Source: Prosopocoilus inquinatus
Taxonomy: Eukaryota; Arthropoda; Insecta; Coleoptera; Lucanidae
Assembly (NCBI GenBank): GCA_036172665.1
Contig: CM069870.1
Coordinates: 40,072,001-40,136,000 of the forward strand
DNA: 64,000 nucleotides
Direction of reading: 5' to 3'
Within the stretch, counting starts at the first letter, position 1; each line of letters begins with the position of its first letter. A program made the translations under genes and the position numbers. The notes under the pieces were generated by a model. The model worked only from the letters and a program-made list of their open reading frames with translations. It did no database searches and was not told the DNA's origin. This document shows positions 9,944 to 22,387 of this stretch, in pieces.

Positions 9944-12581
9944 TTTCAGATGTAGTACACCTACACTTATTATTATACTTGAAGTGAAAGCTTTTCGTTT
10001 GGAAATGTCAAAAGTATACATACAAAATTACTGATAAGTTATCTCGAAGAGCAAAACAAAAATGAAGAATTAGGAAACTATTCTGTTTTACATTTCTCCA
10101 TAAGTCAACCAAGCGATCATCAGATTAAGATTATGATTACATACAAAATTTATGCTGAAGTCACGAAGATAAAACTAATATTTTAAGTTTCTTGGGATAG
10201 AGAGCTAAACGAGTTAAGAAAAATATTCTTCCAGCGAAAACTTTCCGTCAGTATTGAGAAAAAAATTTCATAACGTTAACTTTTATCGCTAGAGACGGAA
10301 GTAACCTACTAATTTTCACTGCCTGCTGTCGCTGTATCGTGTCATTATTAAATGCCATTTTGTGCTGTTTTCCGTAGCTTTCTCAGGATTTCTGATTCAA
10401 AAAGTGATGTAGGTCTTCCCAGTACTCCACCAGAAATAGTAAATCGGGTCGTAGAAAAAGTATAGTGTTTAACTCGTCGAAATCATTTTTCAATGTTACT
10501 TTCATCACTCGTTAAATAATACAGTATTATATTATCAAAAAGAAAAACATATTTTGTTGTCAGTTGACGTGAATAAACTAAAAATCCTAATTCATTTATT
10601 TGATACTTGTCTATATGGATATTTTTAGTCTCCTGAAATGCAGCTTACAAAACAGCCGTGTGATCTATACGAATGAAAAGGTTAGAGTTATTTATTTCTT
10701 GCTTTCCGTGAAATATCCGGCAAGAAGACTATAAAAATTTTAAAATGCATTGCTAGAGTTGTTTCAGCTAGAATAAATGTATCAGGTAACTGTTAGTCCT
10801 GTCAATATTACCCTTGACATCAAAATGAAAATGTAAACTCGATCATCACAAGAAAGCAGTAACACTGAAGAACAGTGAAGCCCATCGCGAAACGCTTTAA
10901 AAATGAACGATGATATAATTGTTTCTTAAAGGCACTTGAACTAGCATTTGCATTGTACCTGAAAAATCTCAAGAAATGAGGTCTTGTGAAAACATTAGCA
11001 ATTATAAAAACCTAAACCTAATCTACTCGGAAAATATTAAGACTTCAAAAGATGAAAGGGCAGCCAACAATTGAAGCGAGTTATCTGACATCAAATCATT
11101 TATCACTGTCGTCTATCATTGGTGCTAATATTGTGATTTAAAACCATAGGGTCAAATGGGATAAATATGCAACAAAAACTACAATTTTCGATTTGTAAAT
11201 AACGTTATTTGGCGAATAAGTTGAATTTTATGAATGGCGATTCGTCGAATTATTTATCAAATAAATTTATTAGGAGATTGGAAACATCAGGCTTAAGAAG
11301 CACAAATTGAAATATCTGATTTTAACACTAGATATAGTTTTACGTGATCTTACCGGTTATACATGGTTTTTTGTTTACATTACATATACGTTTAGCAAAA
11401 ATAAATAAAAGCAACGTTTCGCTTTTTAACCTCGATTTTGAGAAAAATGAAACAGAGATGGAAAAATGTGAAACAAGCTAATAACTTCTATACTATAGGT
11501 GATATTGTCCTATTGACATTTGCGAAGCAAAACAAAATAAGCGGGAAAAACTGCATAGAAAACATGTGCCGCTTGCTTTTACTTTTGAAATTAACGTCAA
11601 AACGCATCTGAAGGAGATAAAAATTTCAGTAAGACTATTAAGTTCGAAAAAAGTTTATTATTTTGTTAAAAATAATTTTTTTTAAAAAAATTTGTGCAGA
11701 TAAAATAGCGTAATAGCTTTGTCACTGGTTTTGACGAGGTGAATTATCAGTTGAAGTTTGGCACGTTATATCGGAACCACCATACATAATTTAAACAGGA
11801 TAAAGTAGGTATTGTATTTTGGACATTGAAACAGTAACTAGCAGTAGTTAGGAATAAATTTACTTATTAAGAAAAACATTACGAAACTGTATAAGTTTTT
11901 TGGTCATATTTTAACTTTAGTTGAAAAAAAGGAATTAAGTATTATACATCACTGAAATCACCAGAAAAAGATTCTATCGAATAGAACAATAAAAAGATAA
12001 GAAAATGAACCAAAAATTTTAAATTATGTATTAAATAAAATTTTCATATAAACTCTGAATTATTTAAGCTTCAAATTAATATCAACTATTAAGTGTGATA
12101 TATCATTACAATCAGGAGGAAAAATGCTATTGAATAGATTTAAAAAAAATATATAAGTTGTATTTAAAAAATCGAAACTGATGATGGTCGCGGAAAGACG
12201 AAAAGTTTGACTTCAATTCTATTACTCCTATTCGAAGCAGAATCAAAAAGTGCCTGTAGAAAGTTAAAACAGAATTTCAAAATTATGTATCATAAAAGAG
12301 ATACAAAGAGAAAAAGAAAATCGATTTTTTTACGTTTTTACTAATATCTCAAGATGAAATTATAAAAAAAATCATTCTGTTAATGAATACGAGTTAGCCA
12401 TTGATTCGTGCAACTTTTCTTCCAGTTAATCATGTTTGTATCTCTTACGGTTTAGGAGATCTCTTCAGTGCACACCCAGTTTGAAACAGCCGGTATATCT
12501 TTCTGTGCTTTTTCTATTACTAATTTTGCTTCTGAATACATCTACATTACAATTTACTTATTTAAAAAAAAATATTTTGTG
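9944..12581. other. AT-rich non-coding DNA
   Basis: About 2.6 kb with no gene, RNA or clear repeat recognised. At 12,436-12,490 a segment resembling the outer end of the 27.1-28.2 kb foldback (TTTGTATCTCTTACGG, then CAGTTTGAAACAGCC) suggests an old remnant. Confidence 0.45.
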
Positions 12582-12683
12582 GTGGATTATCCATGATATT
12601 AGTGATAATTTCAAAAACTCGTAAAGGATGAAAGCTAGGCTTGCTTGTTTATAATGTAGTGGATTATCCATGATATTAGTGAT
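12582..12683 (+). repeat. Short direct repeat, 25 bp, 77 bp apart
   Basis: The segment starting GTGGATTATCCATGATATTA occurs at 12,582-12,606 and 12,659-12,683 without mismatch. GGATTATCC is itself a palindrome. It may be a footprint of an excised or very short insertion. Confidence 0.8.
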
Positions 12684-12696
12684 TGTAATTAAATAT

Positions 12697-12745
12697 TTTA
12701 TTTTTTTATTTATTTTCATTTATTTATTTATTTATTTATCAGCAC
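12697..12745. repeat. TTTA-rich microsatellite
   Basis: An irregular run of TTTA/ATTT units, simple sequence with no further significance visible. Confidence 0.85.
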
Positions 12746-14470
12746 TTGGTTGTAATATGTTAGGAAAACGATTTCTGTAAACTCTCAAAGCAGCTGTAGC
12801 ATTTTTTCCTCATTCAAAGTATGCTTCAATAATATCCACATAATTCTGGTTATCCATTTTAATTTTTTTTAATTACAAAATGTGAGAATTTTTGAAATTA
12901 TTTTTGTAAAATGCGCGACTGACAAATAAGACATGCACAGCCCACTTAGTCTTTCTTTAAAGCGATTGTTCATTTTTAAAATTTCTCAAATTACTTCCTT
13001 AAATTCTAGTTCTTTTTCCATACATGGGTATAATTGTTTAGATTTTCAAAGTTAGAAAAAAATATGACTACAAAAATGTGTAAAAAAGAAATAGTAGTTC
13101 AATTTGAAAAACAGAAGTTGACTGTCTTCTGTCAAAAATGTTAAATCGATTCAAATTGTGGCTTTTTTTAAGTAATTTTGTTCGACGTATGACTTATTAA
13201 AATCGGATAAGAAATAAGGACGTTTACAGCATCAAAGGCTTTTCATATTCCACCCGGTATGTTGGCATTTAAATAATCCCTTCCATTGCAACCGCGTTAT
13301 TAATAATTAAAATATCCTGCGTAATTTGTTTGCATTTACCACCGTAAATAAGTCGGCTAACTACAAATACTTCCGAGCGCTTTAAAAACGCAGTCAATAC
13401 CTGTCAAGTACCTGCTTGAATTTCTAATTCGACAAAATATTTTAGAAAGTGCTACCTTGAATTCACAATACGCACAAGTCATAATTTAACAACGATTATG
13501 AGTAATCGTAATATTCAGTTTCTAGGTGTGATGAAATATCCTAATAATATGGTGCAAATTCTGATTTATTTTATTTGTTCAAAATTTCTTCAAACATTAT
13601 GATTGCATTTTTATTCTGGAATTTTATACCTGCTACGGTTGACATTGAGATGAAATGGGGTATTCAAGATTACAAACTTTTTGCAGAAAATATAAGAGGA
13701 ATGTAATTAATTTTAAATTGCCACTTTACCAGGTTTACACGCTAAACAATTGTGATGTATAGAAAAGTCTACATGTTTTCCTCTTCTTTTATTCGACAGT
13801 TAACCTATTTATAACTTCTCAAGTGCTTTTCTAATTCATATTATATACGTCTCTTTAAACAAAAAAAAAAAAACATCTGCCTTTTCAGATTTCGTAACCT
13901 TACTGGTAAGCACTTCTACATATAAACATAATACGATAAAATTCAAATATCACATTTATCATATTCGATTTATAGAATATATTAAAGGCTGTTTTACTTT
14001 TACATTATATTAAATTATATTACGAGAAAATAGTACCAGAATATTAAAAGATGAAACAGACACAAATACATCTGTTTCTGTACGATTTCGTGGTACCATA
14101 ATTTGTTTTACACTATCCTAAAACTTGATATACCGTTCTCTCATAAATGATAAATCTAAAACAGGCTTAATAGTTTTTTATTATTATTATTATGGAAATT
14201 AATTGCTTGCTATTAGATACGAACATAATCATTTAGATCAATGATTTATAATCAAATGAAGTTTATTAACTGTGGTTTTTATAAAATAACACAGGAGTAT
14301 TATTTATAATTTCGCTACTCTGAAAGACAAAATTTCAACTATCGAAATTCAACGAGGAAATTTTAAAAAATAATTCTGGTTTATCCGCATAGATATATAC
14401 AAAAAAAATTCACACTAAATCTGTGTCAATTTCCACCCCACAAATCACACCGTTTGTTAGCAGTTGTAAG
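12746..14470. other. AT-rich non-coding DNA
   Basis: No gene or clear mobile element recognised. It contains a poly-A run near 13,861 and an ATT-type run near 14,175. Confidence 0.5.
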
Positions 14471-15640
14471 TTTTCGTTCCGCGCCATCAGTTCACCCTTC
14501 TCGAATTTTTATTTTGTAATCGATTTCGATGCAATTTGAAAAGGATAAATGAAGCAAAATATGGAACTTTCCGACATATTACTGGCCACCATAGTGCTTT
14601 TTTGCCAAAAGTGATGACAACTTTCTTATCTTAAATGGAACACTATGTGCCGATTGCTTAGCCGCAGTTTAACGTTAATCTTCCGTTAACTTCCATGTGT
14701 TCCTATGTAAAAAAACTGAAAATTAAAGTTAAACTGTCACTGAGAAACCGGGTCTACAATATTTTTACATATTTGAAATTTGTGGATCATTACGGCTCTG
14801 AATCTCTATCATTTGGTAATTTTGGTTTCCATGACAACGAGAAAAAATCAAGTAATTCGAGAAAATCACACCTTTGATCGTGATTGGATTTTTAATATTT
14901 TTACAGCATTTGAAATGTTAGGACGAAACTCATTTTTTAATGGATCCTCATGTGTTTCTTAGCTTAGTTCAACAGAACATGTTTTTCTGAGTATACTGAC
15001 AGCACTTCATTTTTCCTTTGAAAGTCATTTAAAACAAACCATGTTACTAAATGGCTCTAGATGAAAGTGTAATGTTTTTGGTATCAGAGTACTCAGAAAA
15101 AAATATCTGTTAAACAAAATTAAGAAACACATGAAATTCCAATTAGAAATTTTTACGACATAATGAAAAATTTTAAATGCTGTAAAATATTAAAAATCCA
15201 TAAACAATCAAAGCAATGATTTTCTCAATTTACTTTTCGCATTAGAACGGAAACACACGACTGATATTGAAAAACCAAAAACGATGTCATGGATAAACCA
15301 GAATTACCAGATGATTTAACATATGTACAGTCGAAAAAAAAACATGCTTTGAAATTGCAACAATTAACGAACATATGTCTTGGTCCATATACTCTTATTT
15401 ACGACTGTCACTTGCCGCAAGAAATAACCTGAATTTTATATCATTAAAAAATGTAATATTACTAATTAAAATTTTATTTATTTTAATTGTAACTATGGAA
15501 ATAAATCAACGATTAAAATTAGTGAGAGGTGAAAATACTGGCCCTCAGACTCAATCCGTAGATTTCGAATATGTAAAAATATATAAGGAATTGATTCAAA
15601 TAAGAAAGTTGACATTGAAGTTAAGTAGCATAACTTCTGT
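14471..15640. mobile_element. Family C foldback, copy 3 (decayed)
   Basis: The left part matches family C (TTCCGCGCCATCAGTTCACC, then the motif TCTTATCTTAAATGGAACAC). The centre keeps TTCAACAGAACATG and GTATCAGAGTACTCAG. The right part keeps AAATATGTAAAAATATATA and CAAATAAGAAAGTTGACAT. It is more diverged than copies 1 and 2, and the right end is not recognisable. Open frames at 14,695-14,962 and 15,375-15,683 fall inside it and are incidental. Confidence 0.7.
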
Positions 15641-15736
15641 ATTTTGTAATAGAAACTTCGACTCATTTGACAGGGAATTTTAATAGTAATAGTAATAGTG
15701 AACATTGTGGTAATGGTAAACACCCTAAATGATTAT

Positions 15737-16451
15737 CTTTCTTCGTTCTCGAGTTAATATCAAAGGTTTCTATTAATTGATGATATTAGCGGAACAAAAA
15801 GATTCAAAGCAATGTTATCGCGTAATACTCTTCATTTTGAGGTTAAATAATGCACGTCGAAATTTTATTAATGTAGGGCATCAGTTTAAAAGCAGTTAAT
15901 TCTTTATGAGAACAGAATATAGTTAAATACAAGAACAAGGCAACAAATAGAGAAGCAAGAAAAATACTAAATAAAAACAATAAACAATAAACATACACTG
16001 AGATCAACAATGATTGAATACGTCCTTCTACATTTTTTATTGTGCTTATGAAGTTGTGTAGAAATTATTATTGACAGATAGTAAACGTCTGTTTCGAAAT
16101 GACAGATTAATATTAATTATTATAATTAGAATAATGTTTCGAAAATATTTCAGATGCAAACCTTCAATCATTGCAGGTCAGTGATCAAAATGTGTTTCAT
16201 TAATGTTCCAACTGTTTTCTGTCATTTAACATTTTATTGTTCATTACTTTTATTGTTTTATTTGTTTGTGTTCTGTATTCGTCTTTTATTTAAATATCTT
16301 CTGTTCTTACATGCTTTTAAACAGATTAGTGTATTTCTATTTGCTTTACTTAACCTCAAACTACTCGATAGCATTCATTTAATCTTTTCGATCCGCTATA
16401 TCACCAATAAATAAACTTAAGTATTTGATAATAACTCGAGAACGAAGAAGG
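15737..16451. mobile_element. 715-bp foldback element
   Basis: The outer ends are TTCTTCGTTCTCGAGTTAAT on the left and ATAACTCGAGAACGAAGAAG on the right. Homology continues inward for about 290 bp on both sides (paired TTAAAAGCAGTTAATT / TGCTTTTAAACAG and CAATGATTGAATAC / TTCAATCATTGCAGG), leaving a loop of about 130 bp. The 86-codon hydrophobic open frame at 16,154-16,414 lies wholly in the right arm and is not a gene. Confidence 0.8.
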
Positions 16452-16888
16452 TTCAATTTCGGGTTTTTAGCAAAATGTTCTCTTGATGGGAAGTTTTCTA
16501 ATCACAATAAAATATCTTTCCATTTAATTTTTGCAAGGAAACCGGCAAAAATTATAATCTTTACAAACACCTTCCCTTTTACTTTACAATAAACTAACCA
16601 GAATCATTAAATACAAACTTAACGGCTTAAAAAACGCGCCGAAGTTCGTTCATTTCTGATAAAGAATACGGAATTATGATATTTTTAAAGTAAATAAATC
16701 AACGTTTTCTCCACTCTTATTAATGGCGATTTTTTAAATTAATTAATTAATTAGTTATTATTGAGCCTATTGATTGCGCCCCCTTGTGGTCAACTCTGGT
16801 ATTTAAAATTATTATTTTATTCAAATTTCTTTTGGTCATTTTGATTATATTTTTTTTCTCCCAAAGCTGTGGATATTACAGTTTGTTA
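16452..16888. other. Non-coding gap between two foldbacks
   Basis: No feature recognised apart from a short AATT-rich run at 16,735-16,755. Confidence 0.5.
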
Positions 16889-17953
16889 TATACCCGGTGT
16901 CCCGTGCCATGTGCTCACCCTTCTACAATCTTTATTAATTAATCTTTTAACCTGAATTTTGGAAGCAATAATAAATTAAACAAAAAATGGAATTTTTCTA
17001 CATACTGTTAGTCGTCGTGGGATTTCCGGTTTCGCCGGAAGTGATATCAACTGTCTTATTTTAAATAGAACACCATATATATTTTGACTTATTTAAAAAT
17101 TACGGATCATTATGAGTCCGAATACGCATCAATAATTAATTTTGTTTTCCGTGACAACGAAAAAAAAAGAACTTTTTTATTTTTTAATCTAGAAAGCTAT
17201 GAATCGAATTTTTTCGATCTAAAACGATCAAGTGTTTCGAGAAAATCACTCCTTTGATGGTATTTTGATTTTTAACATTTTTACAGTATTTGAAATTTTA
17301 ATATTGCCTTGACACATTTTTTTCGATAGAACCTCATATGTTTCTCAGCTTAGTTCAACAGAACATTTTTTTCTGAGTACGCTGATACCAAATACGCCAT
17401 ATTTTCTTTGAAAATAATTTAAAATAGAGCATGTCTTATTGAAATTTTACACTCCAATTATGGTATCAGCGTACTCAGAAAGTAATGTTCTGTTGAACTA
17501 AGCTAAGAAACATATGAAGTTATATCGAAAAAAATGAGTTAAGACCTAATGAAAATTTCAAATACTGTAAAAATGTTAAAAATCAAAATACCATCAAAGG
17601 AGTGATTTTCTCGAAACACTTGATCGCATTAGATCGAGAAAATTGAATTCATAGCTTTCTAGATTTAAAAATAAAAAATTTTTTTTCGTTGTCATGGAGG
17701 CCAAAATTAACTATTGATGCGTATTCGGACTGTGTTTAATGATCCGTAAATTTCAAATATGTAAAAATATATAGGATGTTCCATTTAAAATATGAAAGTT
17801 GATATCACTTCCAGCGAAACCGGAAGTCCTACGACGACTAGCAGTATATCGAAAAATACCGTTCTTTGTTTAATTTATTGTCTCCAAAATTCAGGTTAAT
17901 CGATTAATAAAGATTCTAGAATGGTGCGCACATGGCGCGGGACATCCGGTATA
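16889..17953. mobile_element. Family C foldback, copy 2
   Basis: The ends are ATACCCGGTGTCCCGTGCCA and CGGGACATCCGGTATA type, arms are inverted throughout, and length is 1.07 kb. It lacks the tandem duplication and extra hairpin of copy 1, so it probably shows the family's basic form. Each arm contains the motif GTTCCATTTAAAAT or its inverse (about 17,042-17,078 and 17,773-17,806). Confidence 0.85.
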
Positions 17954-18414
17954 CTGGCGATCGCCACCCAAATTGGAACACCTGGTATAATCTGTAACCC
18001 TTTTCTACCTTTCGGTGAAAGGGTGGCGATCACCGAGTCGCCCTGTAATAACTTTTACCAGAACCCCACAACCAAGATTGAATCCAGCATAATGTTCGGA
18101 CACTACGGTTTTACTTATTTCTTAGGTAAAATGTAAAATAGCTATAGAAAGCTAATTTAATTTTTATTATTATTAAATAAGAACCGTTTATAACTATTGA
18201 AAGAAAATTTAGTTCCCTTTATAAAAATCTTTTTTATTATACCGTACTTAAATGAAATATAATTCTAATAACACTTGAATACACCTTTACATTTTATTAA
18301 GAACTTGGTCAGTTACGTGGTACAAAGGCAGAAAGGCTCTTCTCATTAGCGAACAAATAATGTAATAAATTCAAGATAAGCCAAGTTACTCGAAAAGAAT
18401 ATCTTTAATAATGG
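17954..18414. other. Non-coding gap with a short GC-rich hairpin
   Basis: Immediately after family C copy 2, TGGCGATCGCCACCC (17,955-17,969) is answered by GGGTGGCGATCACC (18,021-18,034), giving a hairpin of about 14 bp. The rest is AT-rich, with nothing recognised. Confidence 0.5.
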
Positions 18415-19490
18415 ATGGTCTAAAGTAATGGGACACAGAGTAACAGTGAATTTCTGAGAGCAAAATATTGCGTTTTACCTAAACTCGCTTAGTTCAAAAG
18501 TTGATACAGGACATTAAACTCAAAATTTTAATTTCTCAATTTTGATGTATCAGACAGAGGTCGCTACCTACGGTATCCTTCTTGCTTTAACTTATTTGAG
18601 CACAAACTTTTGACACTTTCAATAAAAAATTGTTATTCTCCCAACTGTATTAAACCAATTTACTTGTTCAACAGCGCTAAAGTTAATCATTTTCAAGATA
18701 TTTGCTATTTTATCTCTGGATGCAACGACTTTTGGTGAAGAATATAACATTATTACAAAACATTACGAAAGAACGTACATTTGTTTTTATCTTTTCAGTT
18801 AAAAAAAAAACGTGATCATTTAGGAATAATAATTTTATTTCCACAAAAATGCGTTTATAGAAGACTATCTAATAATAAATAAATTTCCTCATTTTTGAAA
18901 TGGGTGGTACCGTTTATAAATTTATTATGATTTTTTTTTTACTAATAACAATAATAAAACAATACACCTAGTTATTAACCGAAACGATAAGAATAAATGG
19001 ACATTCTTTCGTACACCTAAACAAACTTTTTGCAATCATGAAAACCACGTTGCAGTCAAAGCTAAAATAGCAAATATCTCGAAAACGATTGACTTTAGCG
19101 CTATTGGATAAGTTTATCGAATTGGTTTAAAAGAGATGGGAGAATAACATTTCTTTGTTTAAGGGTTCAAAAATCTGCTGAGAAAAAAGTTTTCAATTTT
19201 GAAGGCAATATGTCGACAACTTTAAGAATTATTAAATAATTAAAATTTAGATTTTTAAATTTTTAATGTTTAACCGGACAAAATATAAATGCAAAAGCAT
19301 TCAAAGTTTCGCTATCAATTGATAGCTTCGTCAGGATTAAAAACTTTCGTCGGAGAAGAGTCAACTGCTATTATATTTTTAACTTTTGGACTAAGTAAAT
19401 TTGGCAAAATCGCAATATTTGCAATATTTTGTTGTCAGACATTCATTCTTGCTCTGTGTCTCCTTATTTTTGAATAACTGAGTGTACATG
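18415..19490. mobile_element. 1.08-kb foldback element
   Basis: Left arm about 18,415-18,800 and right arm about 18,975-19,490 are inverted copies. Paired landmarks are GGGACACAGAGTAACAG / TTGCTCTGTGTCTCC at the ends, TATTTGCTATTTTATCTC / AAAATAGCAAATATCTCG in the middle and GAAAGAACGTACATTTG / ATGGACATTCTTTCGTAC near the loop. Many mismatches and small indels indicate age. The open frame at 19,289-19,477 is part of the right arm. Confidence 0.75.
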
Positions 19491-19668
19491 TACGTGTATT
19501 AAACCACAAATAAATTTTGTTGTAGAGTCTCGCGAATAACTGTGCATAAGTAAGACATAAATCAAATTTCTAAGTTATCTAAATATAAATGTTCAAAGTC
19601 AAGAAATGATTTACAACTTTTAAATATATTTATATTAAATAATTAAACTTAAACGCCTGAACGGTCCA
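19491..19668. other. Spacer
   Basis: Nothing recognised between the foldback and the family A copy. Confidence 0.4.
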
Positions 19669-19956
19669 CTGATAATAAAAATTTAGAGTTAATTCTAACA
19701 CTTTTTGGACGCCAGGGAACAATTTTTCGGTGTTCCCTCGCGTCCATCTGTTTGCGGAATTACGAAAAACGGAATTAGAATGTTTACCCTTTAAACGTAT
19801 GTAGTACAGCAGAGTTAAACTTATCCTTGTTGGAGTAAACACTCACTTTTAGGTAAAATTTAGTTGCAAAGATAAACAACTTTTCAGATAAAACTTTTTC
19901 CATATTTAACATCGAATGGACAGATTACAATCAATCCCAAAAAATTTTATGTGTGT
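19669..19956 (+). mobile_element. Family A MITE, copy 2
   Basis: The same body as copy 1 (GACGCCAGGGAAC, GCGTCCATCTGTTTG, CTCACTTTTAG), ending AAATTTTATGTGTG followed by TA. It starts CACTGATAATAAAAATT with a three-base insertion in the terminal repeat. It is non-coding; the minus-strand open frame over it is the counterpart of the one over copy 1. Confidence 0.8.
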
Positions 19957-20579
19957 AAGGTCTTGAGTTGGCACCCCGCTTGAGATATTTCTCAGGGATG
20001 GTCGGTTGGGGAAAAAATTCTATATCGCTTACCACCCTTCAACGGCGAAAAGGTTTTGGTCATGAAACACGTCACCCGCACAAAATACACTCGTTGGACA
20101 AGCATCACAGATTAAGAAAAAATAATATTAACACAATAAAAGTGACCTTATGGAAAAAAAAATAAAATTCACATTCAAACTTACATGCATTCCAATAATC
20201 ATTTAATTCAACTTTCTGTAAGCAATATTATAAAAACTCATACGGTACTCTTTGATATTTGTTTTTATAATACGTATGACGATGACTTGGTAGGAATCTA
20301 TATAGAAATGTTTATGCAATGATTAATGATTTATTAAATTCTGTATAAGTAGTAATAATTATCATTTAATTAATTTTGCCATCGATTAGAAAAGAGAAAT
20401 ACATCACGATGCTAAGTTTAAATGCTTTGTGAATTCTATTTTAATTACTAAACTGGCATTTTCATTTAAGAGGCTTCATGACTTCATTTTTTAATTCTAC
20501 ACCAAATTGTGCGTTCAAATTATTTCAGTAATTTTTACATATCAATCAGACTTTTTCATGTGAGTCAATTTTTTCATGA

Positions 20580-20746
20580 AAATTCCCGGATGCAAGGTTC
20601 CATTCAAAAATTTGTAACTTCTAAACCACTAAATATAACTCAACCGATTTTTTTTTCAGTCATTGCCAAGGCTGTGGCCAATCTTTTTAGATCAAGCCGA
20701 GTCGTAAAGGGATATTCCAAGGCTTGCTACGATTTTTTGAATATGT
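20580..20746 (+). repeat. Left arm of the inverted repeat around the copia element
   Basis: About 165 bp beginning AAATTCCCGGATGCAAGGTT and including TTGTAACTTCTAAACCACTA and CTTGCTACGATTTTTTGAAT. It recurs inverted at 24,969-25,134, on the other side of the copia element. The most economical reading is one foldback element split by the later insertion, although the left loop portion (20,747-21,066) is much longer than the right one. Confidence 0.75.
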
Positions 20747-21066
20747 CAGTTTCTCCCGAGTACTCAAGTTAGAATTTTCATAAATCATCAAGACAACTTC
20801 TAATTCACGCGAACTGGGAGGATAGTTTTGAAATTAAAGCCGCAGACCTACTGATTGATCGCGGATAATCATGCACAGCGGATAAAATATTAAACCAATG
20901 AAATTCGCAGTTTTTGACACAATATATCCGTAACTAAACCAAACTACTAGAAACTTTCAGTTGTTTATTAAATAATTACATCTAAAAATTACTATTTCTC
21001 AATAACGCGTCCAATATCAGAACTGGACCCTACAAACTGTATATCATTGAAAAGCTTGTCAAAAAC
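20747..21066. other. Loop DNA between foldback arm and copia element
   Basis: About 320 bp without a recognised feature. It ends in AAAAC, the left copy of the 5-bp duplication created by the copia insertion. Confidence 0.5.
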
Positions 21067-21206
21067 TGTAGATTGTTTTGATCATGTATGTAGTTGTTGA
21101 AATATATAGTTTGTCATAGGTGACAAGTTACTTTTGTATTTACACAAATAAAGAAAAGTTTCTTGTATAAACTTTTAACGGCGCATCTCTGAAATTACAT
21201 CTAACA
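21067..21206 (+). repeat. 5' LTR of copia element
   Basis: 140 bp, TG...CA ends. It contains an AATAAAGAAAAG segment that may serve as polyadenylation signal. It differs from the 3' LTR at only two positions I can see (GTTTT/ATTTT and CATGTATG/CATATATG), about 1.4 percent. Confidence 0.95.
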
Positions 21207-21297
21207 ATGGTTATGGGTCCAGGTACGTGAAAGTAACAAGAAAAGCAGTTCGATTGAAGTGTTTGGCGAGCAAGTAAGGCTTAAAAAGAATTATTTC

Positions 21298-22085
21298 ATG
21301 GCGGATAATAAACATACGACAATCGACAAGCTAAGCGGCGCAAACTACGCGTCATGGTCTTATCAGATGAAAATGGTACTGATGGAGTGCGATTTTGGAC
21401 TGCTGTGGAGCCAGGTGAAGAAGAACCAGCTAAGGAAGCTGATCTGAATGAGAAACGAAGATATATTTCAAGACAAGGAAAAACGCATGCTAAAATTACA
21501 CTTGCAATTTGTGATGAACAACAAATGCACATTCGGCATTTAATAAATCCAAAAGATGTTTGGAACGAGTTAGAAAAATTATATGCTCCGCGGGACAGTA
21601 AATTTCGTATGGTGCAACTACGTCGTAAACTCCATTCACAAAAACTAAGTGATTACAAATCACTGGAAGTTTATTTGGACCAGGTGAATGAAACGATGAC
21701 AGAACTTTCAAATGTTGGTGATGTTATTGACGATAGTGGTTTAGCTACGACAATTCTATGCAGTTTATCTGATGATTAGGACACTGTAATATCTGCTTTG
21801 TATAATTTGCCAGAAGGTGAATTTAATAGTGCCACAGTGAAGAGAAGGTTAATCGCTGAAGACGCAAGACGCAGAGAAAACTGTAATATGCAGCAAACAG
21901 CAATGTTTTTGAAAACGTCACAGGTAAAATGTCAAAATCAAACGAATAGAACGAGGGCGACACACAATAAGAAAAATGAAGGACATATGAAGAAAGAAGT
22001 AGAAAATAAAAGTAATGTCAAGTGTTACATTTGCGGTAAAATAGGACACATCTCTGTCCACAAAGGAACAAATTCAAGAAAATAA
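21298..22085 (+). pseudogene. copia gag remnant with zinc knuckle
   Basis: Opens with ATG at 21,298 (reading MADNKHTTIDKLSGANYASW), typical of the copia Gag amino terminus (a DUF4219/UBN2-type region). The frame is lost around 21,385-21,400 and continues in another frame through a stretch with DVWNELEKLYAP. An in-frame TAG lies at 21,777-21,779, after which the same frame runs to 22,085. Near the end a CCHC knuckle begins (CYICGKIGH), but the last cysteine is lost to another frameshift. Gag would form the virus-like particle and package the RNA. Three independent breaks show it is not functional. Confidence 0.9.
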
Positions 22086-22111
22086 ACAATAACTCTTCTT
22101 CTGCAATAAAT

Positions 22112-22387
22112 ATGAGTGCCTCGTTTGATAACGTGGAAATAAATGACAATGTTTGGATAATAGCTTCAGGTGCTACCCACCATATGACCCCTAATGAACA
22201 GTATTTTTCAACAATCGATAAAAGCGCTCAAATCAAACGAATAACATTAGCGGATGGTACAACCACTTCCACATTGGGAAAAGGTACGATTAAAGCAAAA
22301 ATAATTGCAACGCAAGTCGAATTCCATGCTAAAAACACAATACTGGTACCAGGAATTAGCCACGGAATTCTTCTTTCAATTAACTGA
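22112..22387 (+). pseudogene. copia aspartic protease remnant
   Basis: The reading contains WIIASGATHHMTPN at about residues 14-27 of this frame. Copia proteases have an Asp-Ser-Gly catalytic triad at this point; here the first position is alanine, so the catalytic aspartate is missing. The frame also holds the usual downstream ITLADGTTT and LVPGISHGILLSIN segments. It would normally cleave the Gag-Pol polyprotein. It lies in a different frame from the gag remnant and ends in a stop before the integrase section. Confidence 0.9.

Noticed and set aside
16154..16414. 86-codon hydrophobic open frame
   Set aside because: It lies completely within the right arm of the foldback 15,737-16,451; the homologous left arm does not keep the frame.
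17921..18136. 71-codon open frame at the end of family C copy 2
   Set aside because: It begins inside the transposon end and continues through a short hairpin; composition follows the repeats.
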